NCBI GenBank assembly: GCA_035720425.1
Contig: DASTOB010000167.1
Location: 1 to 19,835 of the forward strand
Source of the DNA: DASTOB01 sp035720425
Lineage (GTDB): Bacteria > Chloroflexota > Limnocylindria > Limnocylindrales > CSP1-4
Length of the DNA: 19,835 nucleotides
Direction: 5' to 3'
Shown here: piece by piece, positions 5,628 through 12,443 of the stretch
Layout of the letters: each line of letters starts with the position of its first letter
Position numbering within the stretch: the stretch's first letter is position 1
Notes under the pieces: model-generated
What the model was told of the DNA's origin: nothing
Database searches by the model: none
What the model saw: the letters and a program-made list of their open reading frames with translations, nothing else
Translations under genes and position numbers: made by a program

Positions 5628-7160
5628 ATGACTCGGGATGAGCCGCCGGACTGGGCGCTGCCGGCCTGGGATGCGCTGCCCCTCGAGCCGGCGGGCGCGC
5701 CGTCCCTCGAACCAGCGGGCGCGCCGTCCAACCCATCGCCACCACCCACCGTCCGCGTCCCGGGCACGTTCGGCGTCCGCATCCTGCGCGTCACCGAGGT
5801 CGCTCGGGCGATCCGCGAGACCGTCCGGGCGGACGAGCGCCTGCGCGACGTGTGGGTCGAGGGTGAGGTCGGCCGGGTCACGATCTCGTCCGCCGGTCAC
5901 GCGTACTTCGCGCTGAAGGACGAGCGCAGCCAGCTCCAGTGCGTGTGGTTCCGCGACGAGCGGCTGCGCTCCGCATTCGAGCCGCAGGCCGGGCTGCGCA
6001 TCGTCGTCCACGGCCGGATCGACCTGTTCGAACCGCAGGGCGCGCTCCAGCTGTACGTCGAATCGATCCAGCCGGCCGGTGTCGGCGACCTCGCCCTGCG
6101 CTTCGAGGCGCTCAAGGCCCGACTCGCGGCCGAGGGCCTGTTCGACGCCGCCCGCAAGCGCCCACTTCCGCCCCGGCCGACCACGATCGCCGTCGTCACG
6201 AGCCCGACCGGCGCGGTCTGGCGCGACATCTGCCACGTCGTCGCGCGGCGATGGCCGCTCACCCGGATCGTCCTCGTCGCGTGCCGGGTCCAGGGTGCCG
6301 ACGCCCCACCGAGTATCGTCGGCGCGCTGCGCCGGCTCGAGACGTACGTCGAGCAGTGCCGGGCCGAGGGCCGCCCCGACGACGCACCGGCCGTCACGAT
6401 CCTCGCCCGCGGCGGTGGCTCGCTCGAGGACCTCTGGCCGTTCAACGACGAGCGCGTCGTCCGCGCCGTGGTCGCGCACCGCGTGCCGGTCGTGAGCGGT
6501 GTCGGGCACGAGATCGATGTGACCCTCGTCGACTTTGCCGCCGACGTGCGGGCGCCGACGCCGTCGGCCGCCGCTGAACTCGTCGTGCCGGACCGCGCGG
6601 AGCTCACGCAGGCGCTGCGCGGCGTCGCCCGCCGGATGCGGGCCTCGACCGCGCGGTCGCTGGCTGCCGCCTCGGCGGAGCTGACGGCCGAACGACGGGC
6701 GCTCGACCGCCTCCGCCCGGAGGCGCAGCTCGCGGCGGCACGTGAGCGCGCGGGCGTGCTCCTCGATCGGGCGACCGGTGCCGTGGCGGGGCGCGTCGCT
6801 CGCGACGGGGAGCGACTCGAGCGCGCGGCCGGTCGGCTGCCGGTCCTCGTCGCGACACGTGTCGCGCGCGAGCGGGCCGCGCTCGACGCCGCCGGCGCGG
6901 CACTCGGCGTCCTCGGTCCGCAGGCCACGCTCGACCGGGGTTACGCTATCGTGCGGCGTCGCGACGACGCGGCGATCGTTCGCGATCCAGCCGCCGCCCC
7001 GCCCGGCACGCCGCTCCGCGTGCGGCTCTCACGCGGCGAGCTGGCGGCAACATCCGATGGGACGCCGACGGCGGCGTCCGATAGCGCCGCAACGTCCGCT
7101 GGGACGCCGACGACGGCGTCCGATGGGGCCGAATCGTCCGATGGGGCAGGGGAGCCGTGA
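5628..7160 (+). CDS. xseA: Exodeoxyribonuclease VII large subunit
   Basis: XseA is the catalytic and DNA-binding subunit of the single-strand exonuclease that degrades ssDNA from both ends with small XseB subunits. The 510 residues comprise a Pro-rich extension (1-45), an OB-fold (about 46-145; VWVEGEVGRVTISSAGHAYF) and the catalytic core (ALRFEALKARLAAEGLFDAARKRPLP-type region, TIAVVTSPTGAVWRD, ILARGGGSLEDLWPFNDE, VPVVSGVGHEIDVTLVDF). An Ala/Arg-rich helical region and the terminal LDRGYAIVR motif follow. The start is supported by the adjacent -10 and the absence of an earlier conserved block. Both ends carry in-frame minisatellites: LEPAGAPS twice near the N-terminus, and a 14-residue Thr/Ser/Asp/Gly repeat at the C-terminus. 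These tails lie outside the conserved fold. The stop overlaps the next small gene by 4 bp. Confidence 0.96.
   Translation: MTRDEPPDWALPAWDALPLEPAGAPSLEPAGAPSNPSPPPTVRVPGTFGVRILRVTEVARAIRETVRADERLRDVWVEGEVGRVTISSAGHAYFALKDERSQLQCVWFRDERLRSAFEPQAGLRIVVHGRIDLFEPQGALQLYVESIQPAGVGDLALRFEALKARLAAEGLFDAARKRPLPPRPTTIAVVTSPTGAVWRDICHVVARRWPLTRIVLVACRVQGADAPPSIVGALRRLETYVEQCRAEGRPDDAPAVTILARGGGSLEDLWPFNDERVVRAVVAHRVPVVSGVGHEIDVTLVDFAADVRAPTPSAAAELVVPDRAELTQALRGVARRMRASTARSLAAASAELTAERRALDRLRPEAQLAAARERAGVLLDRATGAVAGRVARDGERLERAAGRLPVLVATRVARERAALDAAGAALGVLGPQATLDRGYAIVRRRDDAAIVRDPAAAPPGTPLRVRLSRGELAATSDGTPTAASDSAATSAGTPTTASDGAESSDGAGEP
5682..5729 (+). repeat. 24-bp tandem repeat (x2) in xseA 5' end
   Basis: Two copies, 5682-5705 and 5706-5729, each encode LEPAGAPS. 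They differ at two third-codon positions only (GAG/GAA and CCG/CCA). Confidence 0.85.
7050..7132 (+). repeat. 42-bp tandem repeat (x2, plus a partial third) in xseA 3' end
   Basis: Unit 1 begins at 7050 and unit 2 at 7092, and a partial third copy follows to about 7147. Each unit is 14 codons, beginning TSDG or TSAG and containing GTPT. The frame is kept, and the repeat lies after the last conserved XseA motif. Confidence 0.75.
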
Positions 7161-7321
7161 GCGCCGCCGTCGGCGATCTCGTCGTGTTCATCGCGATCGT
7201 CGGGTTCGTCGGAGTGGCCGCCGTCGTCGTTGGTATGCTCGTGATCGCCCCACGCCTGACCCGCCTCGCCGATCGCGCGGCGAATCCCCACGAGGAGTCC
7301 GGTGACCGAACCGACGACTGA
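7157..7321 (+). CDS. 54-residue single-TM microprotein between xseA and xseB
   Basis: This small gene is easily missed. GTG at 7157 overlaps the xseA TGA (GTGA), and the frame runs to TGA at 7319-7321, 20 nt inside xseB. A purine-rich CAGGGGAG lies just before the GTG. The product starts MSAAVGDLVVFIAIVGF, has one hydrophobic helix (about residues 5-31), then a basic turn (PRLTRLADRA) and an acidic hydrophilic tail. That is the layout of a single-span membrane protein with a cytoplasmic tail if the N-terminus faces out. I recognise no family. The two-ended overlap implies translational coupling with both exonuclease VII subunits. It could instead be a spacer read by chance, but the hydrophobic/basic organisation and overlaps argue for a real gene. 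Confidence 0.6.
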   Translation: MSAAVGDLVVFIAIVGFVGVAAVVVGMLVIAPRLTRLADRAANPHEESGDRTDD

Positions 7322-7586
7322 CCTACCCGCCGATCCGACCGCGCTGAGCTTCGATGAGGCGCTCGCCGAGCTCCAGCGCGTCGTGGCGGAACTCGAGTCC
7401 GGCGGTCAGCCGCTCGAGCGCTCGATCGCCCTGTATGAGCGAGGCGTCGCGCTCCATGAGCGATGTGCCGCCCTCCTCGCGGACGCCGATCTCCGCGTCA
7501 GGCAGCTCGTGGCCCGGGCCGGCGGGACACTCGGTGCGGTCGACGTGCGGCCAGAGGACGCGGCCGAGGCCGATTCGGGCCAGTAG
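7302..7586 (+). CDS. xseB: Exodeoxyribonuclease VII small subunit
   Basis: The 94-aa subunit binds XseA in multiple copies to form exonuclease VII. It has the typical two-helix core: LSFDEALAELQRVVAELESG, then QPLERSIALYERGVALHERC. A variable C-terminal tail follows. GTG at 7302 is chosen because GAGGAG at 7292-7297 is 4 nt upstream and the conserved core begins about 15 residues later. The ribosome-binding site lies inside the microprotein gene, so the three genes should be co-translated. The TAG stop at 7584-7586 directly abuts the stop of the minus-strand cyclase gene. Confidence 0.95.
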   Translation: MTEPTTDLPADPTALSFDEALAELQRVVAELESGGQPLERSIALYERGVALHERCAALLADADLRVRQLVARAGGTLGAVDVRPEDAAEADSGQ

Positions 7587-8795
7587 TCAGCCCCGCCGCC
7601 CGACGAGGAAGAACGTCTCGATCATGCCCTTGCCCTTCACTTCGATCGGACCGCGCGGCTCGAACCGGTAACGATCGCGCAGCCGAGCCTCGACCGCCGG
7701 CGTCACGTGGATGCGATCGGGCGCGCCGTGCGACTCCATCCGGCTGGCCGTGTTGACCGGGTCACCCCACAGGTCGTAGGCGAACTTGCGGCGGCCGATG
7801 ACCCCGGCCACGACCGGGCCACAGTCGATTCCGATTCGAAGCCGGACGGGCATCCCTTCGGCCGTGCAGAGGCGTGCTTCGTCGAGCATCTCGAGCGCCA
7901 TCTCGGCCACCGCGGCCGCCGGGTTCGGAAGCGCCGAGGGCACGCCCCCGGCAACCATGTAGGCATCGCCGATCGTCTTGATCTTCTCGAGTCCGTGCCG
8001 ATCGGCCAGCCGGTCGAACGCGGTGAACAGCCGGTTGAGGAAGCGGATGACGTCGGCCGGCGCGGTGCGCCCGACATACGGCGTGAAGTCGACGACGTCG
8101 GCGAACAGGACGGCCACTTCCGGGTACGTCTCGGCGATGACGTCCTCGCGCCCCTTCAGGCGGGTCGCGATCGCCTCCGGCAGGATGTTGAGGAGCAGCC
8201 GGTCCGACTGGGCAAGGGCGGCCTCGCGCTGGCGCACGAAGTAGTGCACGATCGCGAAGGTCGTCAGGGCGACGCCGCTGACGTTCAGGGCGAAGAACGC
8301 GGTCCTCACCGCTTGCGGGATGGGCGGGGCCCCAGACGCGGCGAGCGGATCGACGATCGCGGACACGACCGTGAGTCCGATGAACAGGGCGAACCAGGGC
8401 AGGGAGCCACGGGCGCCGTAGAAGAACACCCCGCCCAGCGCGGCGATGAGACTCCACAGGCTGACGACCGACGAGTTGACGAAGCCGCCGATCGCCCACT
8501 GCAGCATGAACGGCAGCACCATCATGAGACCGAGTTGCGTGAGACGGAACGGGCGGAAGTCGTGGGTTCGCGCCAGCCATGCGAGCCCGACGACGGTGAC
8601 GACCTGGTAGACGGCGGGAATTCCTGCGGCGACAGGCAGGCCAAGCGCCGCATACGTGCCGACCCACACGAACGCGAGGCCGGAGATCGTGATCGCGGCG
8701 ACCGTCAGGGTCGACTTGCGCAGCCGAAGGTCGGCGTCGTCGCCCACCGTCCAGCCGAGCTCGATGAGGCGCCTGAGGGGGCTCACAGCGCGCAT
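7587..8795 (-). CDS. Membrane-anchored class III adenylate cyclase
   Basis: The 402-aa protein has about six membrane segments (residues ~31-185), a short helical linker (RQREAALAQSDRLLLNILPE) and a C-terminal class III cyclase domain (~225-400). Metal-binding Asp233 (VLFADVVDFT) and Asp277 (KTIGDAYM) are present. So are the adenine-selecting pair Lys273 and Asp341 (FAYDLWGDPVN) and the transition-state residues Asn348 and Arg352. The complete set predicts an active ATP-specific cyclase making cAMP as a homodimer. The ATG at 8795 is used because family members typically begin a few residues before a DLRLRK-like segment. The frame extends to 8876, but the extra residues are Arg-rich and unlike the family. 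It is the only minus-strand gene among the xse and dxs genes, so it is probably transcribed alone. Confidence 0.93.
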   Translation of the reverse strand: MRAVSPLRRLIELGWTVGDDADLRLRKSTLTVAAITISGLAFVWVGTYAALGLPVAAGIPAVYQVVTVVGLAWLARTHDFRPFRLTQLGLMMVLPFMLQWAIGGFVNSSVVSLWSLIAALGGVFFYGARGSLPWFALFIGLTVVSAIVDPLAASGAPPIPQAVRTAFFALNVSGVALTTFAIVHYFVRQREAALAQSDRLLLNILPEAIATRLKGREDVIAETYPEVAVLFADVVDFTPYVGRTAPADVIRFLNRLFTAFDRLADRHGLEKIKTIGDAYMVAGGVPSALPNPAAAVAEMALEMLDEARLCTAEGMPVRLRIGIDCGPVVAGVIGRRKFAYDLWGDPVNTASRMESHGAPDRIHVTPAVEARLRDRYRFEPRGPIEVKGKGMIETFFLVGRRG

Positions 8796-8862
8796 CGTGC
8801 GCCGCGGCGTCAAGGCGCGCCACCGGTTCGAGACACACTCCGATCGCTTGCGGAACGTGCGC

Positions 8863-8915
8863 CTGCGTGGTATCACGTTATTTGCAGCGGGCCGTGACAG
8901 GTTCCCGGATAGACT
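8863..8915. promoter_or_regulatory. AT-richer divergent control region, cyclase/dxs
   Basis: A patch of relatively AT-rich DNA separates the two divergent genes. On the minus strand TAACGTGATAC offers -10-like hexamers for the cyclase. On the plus strand GTGACA and GGATAGACT are poorly spaced promoter-like elements for dxs. No exact promoter can be fixed. Confidence 0.35.
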
Positions 8916-8933
8916 TCGGCATCACGCCGGGAG

Positions 8934-8946
8934 CCGGCGATTCGTC
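8934..8946. repeat. Isolated half-unit of the A/B array repeat upstream of dxs
   Basis: CCGGCGATTCGTC is identical to 2294-2306 and 4173-4185, where it forms the outer box of a reverse unit. Here it stands alone 39 bp before the dxs start, without the palindromic core. Confidence 0.4.
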
Positions 8947-8984
8947 CATCGGTCGACGCCCGCACAGGAGCCATAGACCCGCCC

Positions 8985-11018
8985 GTGTCGATCCTCGCCT
9001 CGCTCACCGGACCGAACGACCTCCGCGGACTCGACGAGGCCCAACTCGTCGAGCTGGCGGGGGAGATCCGCCAGACGATCATCGAGACGGTCGCTCGCAC
9101 CGGTGGCCACCTCGGCTCGTCGCTCGGCGTGGTCGAGCTGACCATCGCGCTTCACCGGCTTCTCGAGTCGCCGCGCGACCGGATCGTGTGGGACACGGGT
9201 CACCAGGCCTACCCGCACAAGCTGCTGACCGGTCGCCTCGACCGTTTCGACACGCTGCGCCAGATCGACGGCGTCGGCGGGTTCCCGCGCCGCACCGAGT
9301 CGCCGCACGACGTGTTCGACGGCGGGCACGCCGGAACCGGCCTGTCGATCGCCCAGGGGCTGGCGACCGCGCGCGACCTCCGCCACGGGTTCGAGCGGAT
9401 CGCCGTCGTCGTCGGTGACGCGGCGCTTATGAGCGGCCTGTCGCTCGAGGCTCTCAACGACATCGGCCATCGCCGGACGCAGCTCCTCATCGTCCTCAAC
9501 GACAACGAGATGTCGATCAGCCCCACCGTCGGGGCGTTCTCGAAGTACCTGTCCCAGATCAAGCTGTCGAGCACGTGGCAGCACACGAAGTCCGCCTACG
9601 ACGACCTCGTCGGCCGCATCCCGGTCATCGGGCCGACGGTCCTTGAGCTGAGCCGCCGGCTGCGGACGGCGGTGGTCAACTTCGCCCAGCCGGGGCAGTT
9701 GTTCGAGGACCTCGGGATCACGTACATCGGCGTCGTACCCGGGCACGACCTGCACGCCCTGCTCGAGACCTTCTCGCGGGCGCTCGACCTGCCCGGTCCC
9801 GTCATCGTCCACGTCAGGACGCAGAAGGGCCGCGGGTATCGGCCGGCCGAGACGGACCAGGTGGGGTTCCACGGGGCCGCGCTGCCCCCGATGACCGTGC
9901 CCACACCGTCCCCGTCGAACGGCAAGGTAGAACCGCCCGGGATGCCGACCGAACCGGCCGGGATGCCAACCGAATCGATGGCCGACGACGCAGCCCCCGC
10001 CCGATCGATCACCGTCACGCCGGCCAAGCACCCGAATTACACGGCCGTGTTCGTGGCGGAGCTCGTGGAGCTCGCCCGCGCCGACCGGCGAATCGTCGGC
10101 ATCACCGCGGGCATGCCGACCGGCACCGGCCTGGCCCGGCTCCAGGCGGAGTTCCCCGATCGGTTCATCGACGTCGGAATCGCCGAGCCGCACGCGGTCA
10201 CGCTGGCGACGGGCCTCGCGCTCGGCGGGCTGCGACCGGTCGTCGCGCTCTACTCGACGTTCCTCCAGCGGGCGTTCGACCAGACCGTCCATGACGTTTG
10301 CCAGAACGACGTGCCGGTCGTCCTCGCGGTGGATCGGGCGGGCCTCGTCGGCGAGGACGGGACGAGCCACCAGGGCATGTTCACGATCCCGGCCCAGCGG
10401 CAGCTGCCGAATCTCGTCGTCGCCTCACCGCGGGACGAGCAGGAGCTCCGCTCGCTCCTCCACACGGCGCTCGCGCAGGATCACCCGTTCGCCATCCATT
10501 ACCCGCGCGACGCCGGATTCGGGCTTGATCCGGTCGATCCGCACATGCTGCCGATCGGGCAGGGCGAGGTCGTCCGGGAAGGTCGCGACCTGCTGTTCGT
10601 CGGGTTCGGGCCGATCGTGGCGCGGGCCGTCGCTGCGGCCGACGAACTCGCCGCCGACGGATGGTCGATCGGGGTCATCAACGCTCGCTTCGCCAAGCCG
10701 CTCGACCGGCAGCTCATCCTCGATCAGGCACGCGGCAAGCGCCTCGTCGTGACGTTCGAGGAAAGCGTCGTGACCGGCGGCTTCGGCAGTGGGGTGCTCG
10801 AGCTCGTCGAGGACGCCCGCCTGGCCGATCCGGCCTACCGCGACGTCGCGGTGCGGATCGTCGGGATCCCCGGGGATCGCTTCGTCGACCACGGTTCCGT
10901 GACCGACCTGCGGCGGATGCTCCGGCTCGACGCCATGGGCCTCGCCGCGCAGGTACGTGAGACCCTCGTCACGCTGCGCGCCACGCCGGGGCGGGCCGAG
11001 GAGCCGGCGACCGCCTGA
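8985..11018 (+). CDS. dxs: 1-deoxy-D-xylulose-5-phosphate synthase
   Basis: DXS condenses pyruvate and glyceraldehyde 3-phosphate with thiamine diphosphate, opening the MEP isoprenoid pathway. The 677 aa exceed the usual ~620-640. The order is the TPP-binding domain (GGHLGSSLG with His42, WDTGHQAYPHK, LNDNEMSIS with Asn174), the pyrimidine domain (DVGIAEPHAVT with catalytic Glu401; DRAGLVGEDGTSHQG) and the C-terminal transketolase-like domain. The extra length is a Pro/Thr-rich linker at about residues 302-345 between the first two domains, built partly from a 21-bp tandem repeat. Two unusual residues are the diphosphate motif GDA (144-146) where most DXS have GDG, and Pro402 where Gln is usual in AEQH. 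GTG at 8985 follows AGGAG at 8966-8970 with a long 14-nt spacer; no better start is visible. Confidence 0.95.
   Translation: MSILASLTGPNDLRGLDEAQLVELAGEIRQTIIETVARTGGHLGSSLGVVELTIALHRLLESPRDRIVWDTGHQAYPHKLLTGRLDRFDTLRQIDGVGGFPRRTESPHDVFDGGHAGTGLSIAQGLATARDLRHGFERIAVVVGDAALMSGLSLEALNDIGHRRTQLLIVLNDNEMSISPTVGAFSKYLSQIKLSSTWQHTKSAYDDLVGRIPVIGPTVLELSRRLRTAVVNFAQPGQLFEDLGITYIGVVPGHDLHALLETFSRALDLPGPVIVHVRTQKGRGYRPAETDQVGFHGAALPPMTVPTPSPSNGKVEPPGMPTEPAGMPTESMADDAAPARSITVTPAKHPNYTAVFVAELVELARADRRIVGITAGMPTGTGLARLQAEFPDRFIDVGIAEPHAVTLATGLALGGLRPVVALYSTFLQRAFDQTVHDVCQNDVPVVLAVDRAGLVGEDGTSHQGMFTIPAQRQLPNLVVASPRDEQELRSLLHTALAQDHPFAIHYPRDAGFGLDPVDPHMLPIGQGEVVREGRDLLFVGFGPIVARAVAAADELAADGWSIGVINARFAKPLDRQLILDQARGKRLVVTFEESVVTGGFGSGVLELVEDARLADPAYRDVAVRIVGIPGDRFVDHGSVTDLRRMLRLDAMGLAAQVRETLVTLRATPGRAEEPATA
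9930..9977 (+). repeat. 21-bp tandem repeat in the Dxs interdomain linker
   Basis: Two full units (9930-9950 and 9951-9971) are followed by a partial one. They encode the peptide PGMPTE twice, with third-position differences. The repeat lies entirely within the non-conserved linker. Confidence 0.8.
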
Positions 11019-11069
11019 ACGGCCGATGCCAGCGCAACGGCGGCCCACGCGGCGACGGCCGATCCGACC

Positions 11070-11459
11070 TCAGGCGCGCGCGGCGGTCCGGGTCTCGGGG
11101 GCGACGAGGAGTCCGAGCGCGGTTGCGCCGATTGCGAGCCCGGCCAGGGTCGGAAGCTGCGGACCGGACGTGGCGACCGCGATCACGGCTCCGGCGACTG
11201 CGGACACCGCGACGACGACCGAGACCGCCCAGCCGGCCGGGCGACCGATCCACAGGGCCGCCGCGGCGACCCACGTGACGACCGCCGACGCGAGCGCGAC
11301 CGCGCCGAGCACGGCGACGAAGCCATGGACGCCGCCCGCGAGGAACGCGATCACCCCCGCCGCGACGGCGAGGAGCAGGATGCCGATGAAGGCGACGCCC
11401 GCGCCGATCATGGCGAGCAGGGCGACGGCCAAGACGAGGCTGATGGGTCGGGCGGCCAT
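11070..11459 (-). CDS. Small four-TM membrane protein, unknown function
   Basis: The 129-aa product begins MAARPISLVLAVALLAMIG. It is almost entirely hydrophobic Ala/Val/Gly/Leu-rich segments, about four membrane helices, broken by short loops such as GGVHG and IGRPAG. It ends in a charged tail. I do not recognise a family. The ATG at 11459 is preceded on its strand by a GAAAGG ribosome-binding-like sequence. The same frame is open much further upstream, but that part is antisense to tlyA and shows no conserved features. It is convergent with dxs (51-bp gap) and divergent from tlyA. A 15-bp perfect inverted repeat lies 24 bp upstream of its start and may control it. Confidence 0.75.
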   Translation of the reverse strand: MAARPISLVLAVALLAMIGAGVAFIGILLLAVAAGVIAFLAGGVHGFVAVLGAVALASAVVTWVAAAALWIGRPAGWAVSVVVAVSAVAGAVIAVATSGPQLPTLAGLAIGATALGLLVAPETRTAARA

Positions 11460-11483
11460 GGTGGAAACCTTTCGGGCTGGTGC

Positions 11484-11498
11484 GACGTGACGCACGTC
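11484..11498. promoter_or_regulatory. Operator-like palindrome GACGTG-ACG-CACGTC
   Basis: Perfect six-base arms flank a 3-nt centre in the divergent tlyA/membrane-protein spacer. It lies 24 bp upstream of the minus-strand ATG and 111 bp upstream of tlyA. Placement suggests a repressor site for the minus-strand gene, though a leader hairpin is an alternative. Confidence 0.5.
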
Positions 11499-11596
11499 AT
11501 CGTCGAGCAGGACGGCCGCGCGCGGCATGGACGAATGTCGACCGCGCCGAGCGACGTTCGGCGACCCCGGATAACCCGCAGGCAAGCGCCGTGTGC

Positions 11597-11602
11597 CACG
11601 AT
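11597..11602 (+). promoter_or_regulatory. tlyA -10 element CACGAT, leaderless start
   Basis: CACGAT is followed after 7 nt by the tlyA ATG at 11610, so the expected first transcribed base coincides with the start codon. No ribosome-binding site or TTGACA-like -35 is visible. The geometry is the same as at xseA. Confidence 0.5.
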
Positions 11603-11609
11603 AGGCCGC

Positions 11610-12443
11610 ATGGATGCCGTCGCGCGGCGCGGGCACCGGGTCCGCCTCGACCAGCTGCTCGTGGAGCGCGGTCTCGCGCCGAGCCGGACCCGAGCCCAGG
11701 CGCTCCTCCTCGCCGGGCGCGTCCGCGTCGGAGAGGGAGACGCCGCCCGCCTCGATCGCAAGCCCGGCGACCTCGTCGGGGCGGACGTTGGTCTCGAAGT
11801 TCGCGAGCCGGAGCCGTACGTTTCGCGCGGTGGGTACAAGCTCGCGGCGGCGCTTGACGCGTTCGGGATCGACCCGGCCGGGCGGGTGTGCCTCGACGTC
11901 GGTGCGTCGACCGGAGGCTTCACCGACGTCCTGTTGCAGCGCGGAGCGGCCCGCGTCTACGCTCTCGACGTGGGCAGGGGACAGCTCGCCGAGTCGCTCG
12001 CCCGCGATCCGCGCGTCACCTCGATGGAGCGGACGAACGCCCGGCATCTCCGCCCCGACGACCTCCCCGAGCGAGCGGACCTCGCCACGATCGACGTCTC
12101 GTTCATCTCGCTCCGCCTCGTCCTGGGTCCGGTCGCCGCCTGCGTCCGCGACGGCGGCGACGTGGTCGCCCTCGTCAAGCCGCAGTTCGAGGCCGGACGT
12201 GGGCACTCGGAGCGCGGCGTCGTTCGCGACCCGGCCGTCCATCGCGCCGTCGTGACCGACGTGATCGCGCACGCTCGCGAGCTGGGGCTCCGCCCGCGGG
12301 ATGTCATCGCCTCGCCGATCACCGGCCCGGAGGGCAACTGCGAATTCCTGCTCCACCTTGCCGTCGGCGGCGGAGGCGGAAGCGGAAGCGACACCGCCGC
12401 CGTCGATCTCGCCGGCCGGCTCGACGAGGTGACCGGGGCGTGA
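11610..12443 (+). CDS. tlyA: TlyA-family rRNA 2'-O-methyltransferase
   Basis: The 277-aa protein has an N-terminal S4 RNA-binding domain (residues ~10-70, RLDQLLVERGLAPSRTRAQA) and a FtsJ/RrmJ-like SAM methyltransferase domain. YVSRGGYKLAAAL contains Lys77, CLDVGASTGGFTDVLL is the SAM-binding loop, and Asp162 (TIDVSFIS), Lys190 (LVKPQFE) and Glu245 (GNCEF) complete the K-D-K-E catalytic tetrad. TlyA proteins methylate cytidines in 16S and/or 23S rRNA; in mycobacteria loss gives capreomycin resistance. Annotated 'hemolysin' names for this family are historical. A Gly/Ser-rich stretch of about ten residues near the C-terminus is a variable tail. The ATG at 11610 fits the adjacent -10 and the start of the S4 domain. 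The stop overlaps nadK (GTGA), and tlyA-nadK-recN is a commonly conserved order. Confidence 0.95.
   Translation: MDAVARRGHRVRLDQLLVERGLAPSRTRAQALLLAGRVRVGEGDAARLDRKPGDLVGADVGLEVREPEPYVSRGGYKLAAALDAFGIDPAGRVCLDVGASTGGFTDVLLQRGAARVYALDVGRGQLAESLARDPRVTSMERTNARHLRPDDLPERADLATIDVSFISLRLVLGPVAACVRDGGDVVALVKPQFEAGRGHSERGVVRDPAVHRAVVTDVIAHARELGLRPRDVIASPITGPEGNCEFLLHLAVGGGGGSGSDTAAVDLAGRLDEVTGA

Noticed and set aside
8796..8876. N-terminal extension of the cyclase to 8876
   Set aside because: The extra 27 residues are Arg-rich and unlike family N-termini, whereas ATG 8795 gives the usual length and beginning.
7707..8897. A 396-residue plus-strand frame opposite the adenylate cyclase
   Set aside because: The minus strand carries the complete set of class III cyclase catalytic residues. 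The plus frame is a charged shadow with no domain.
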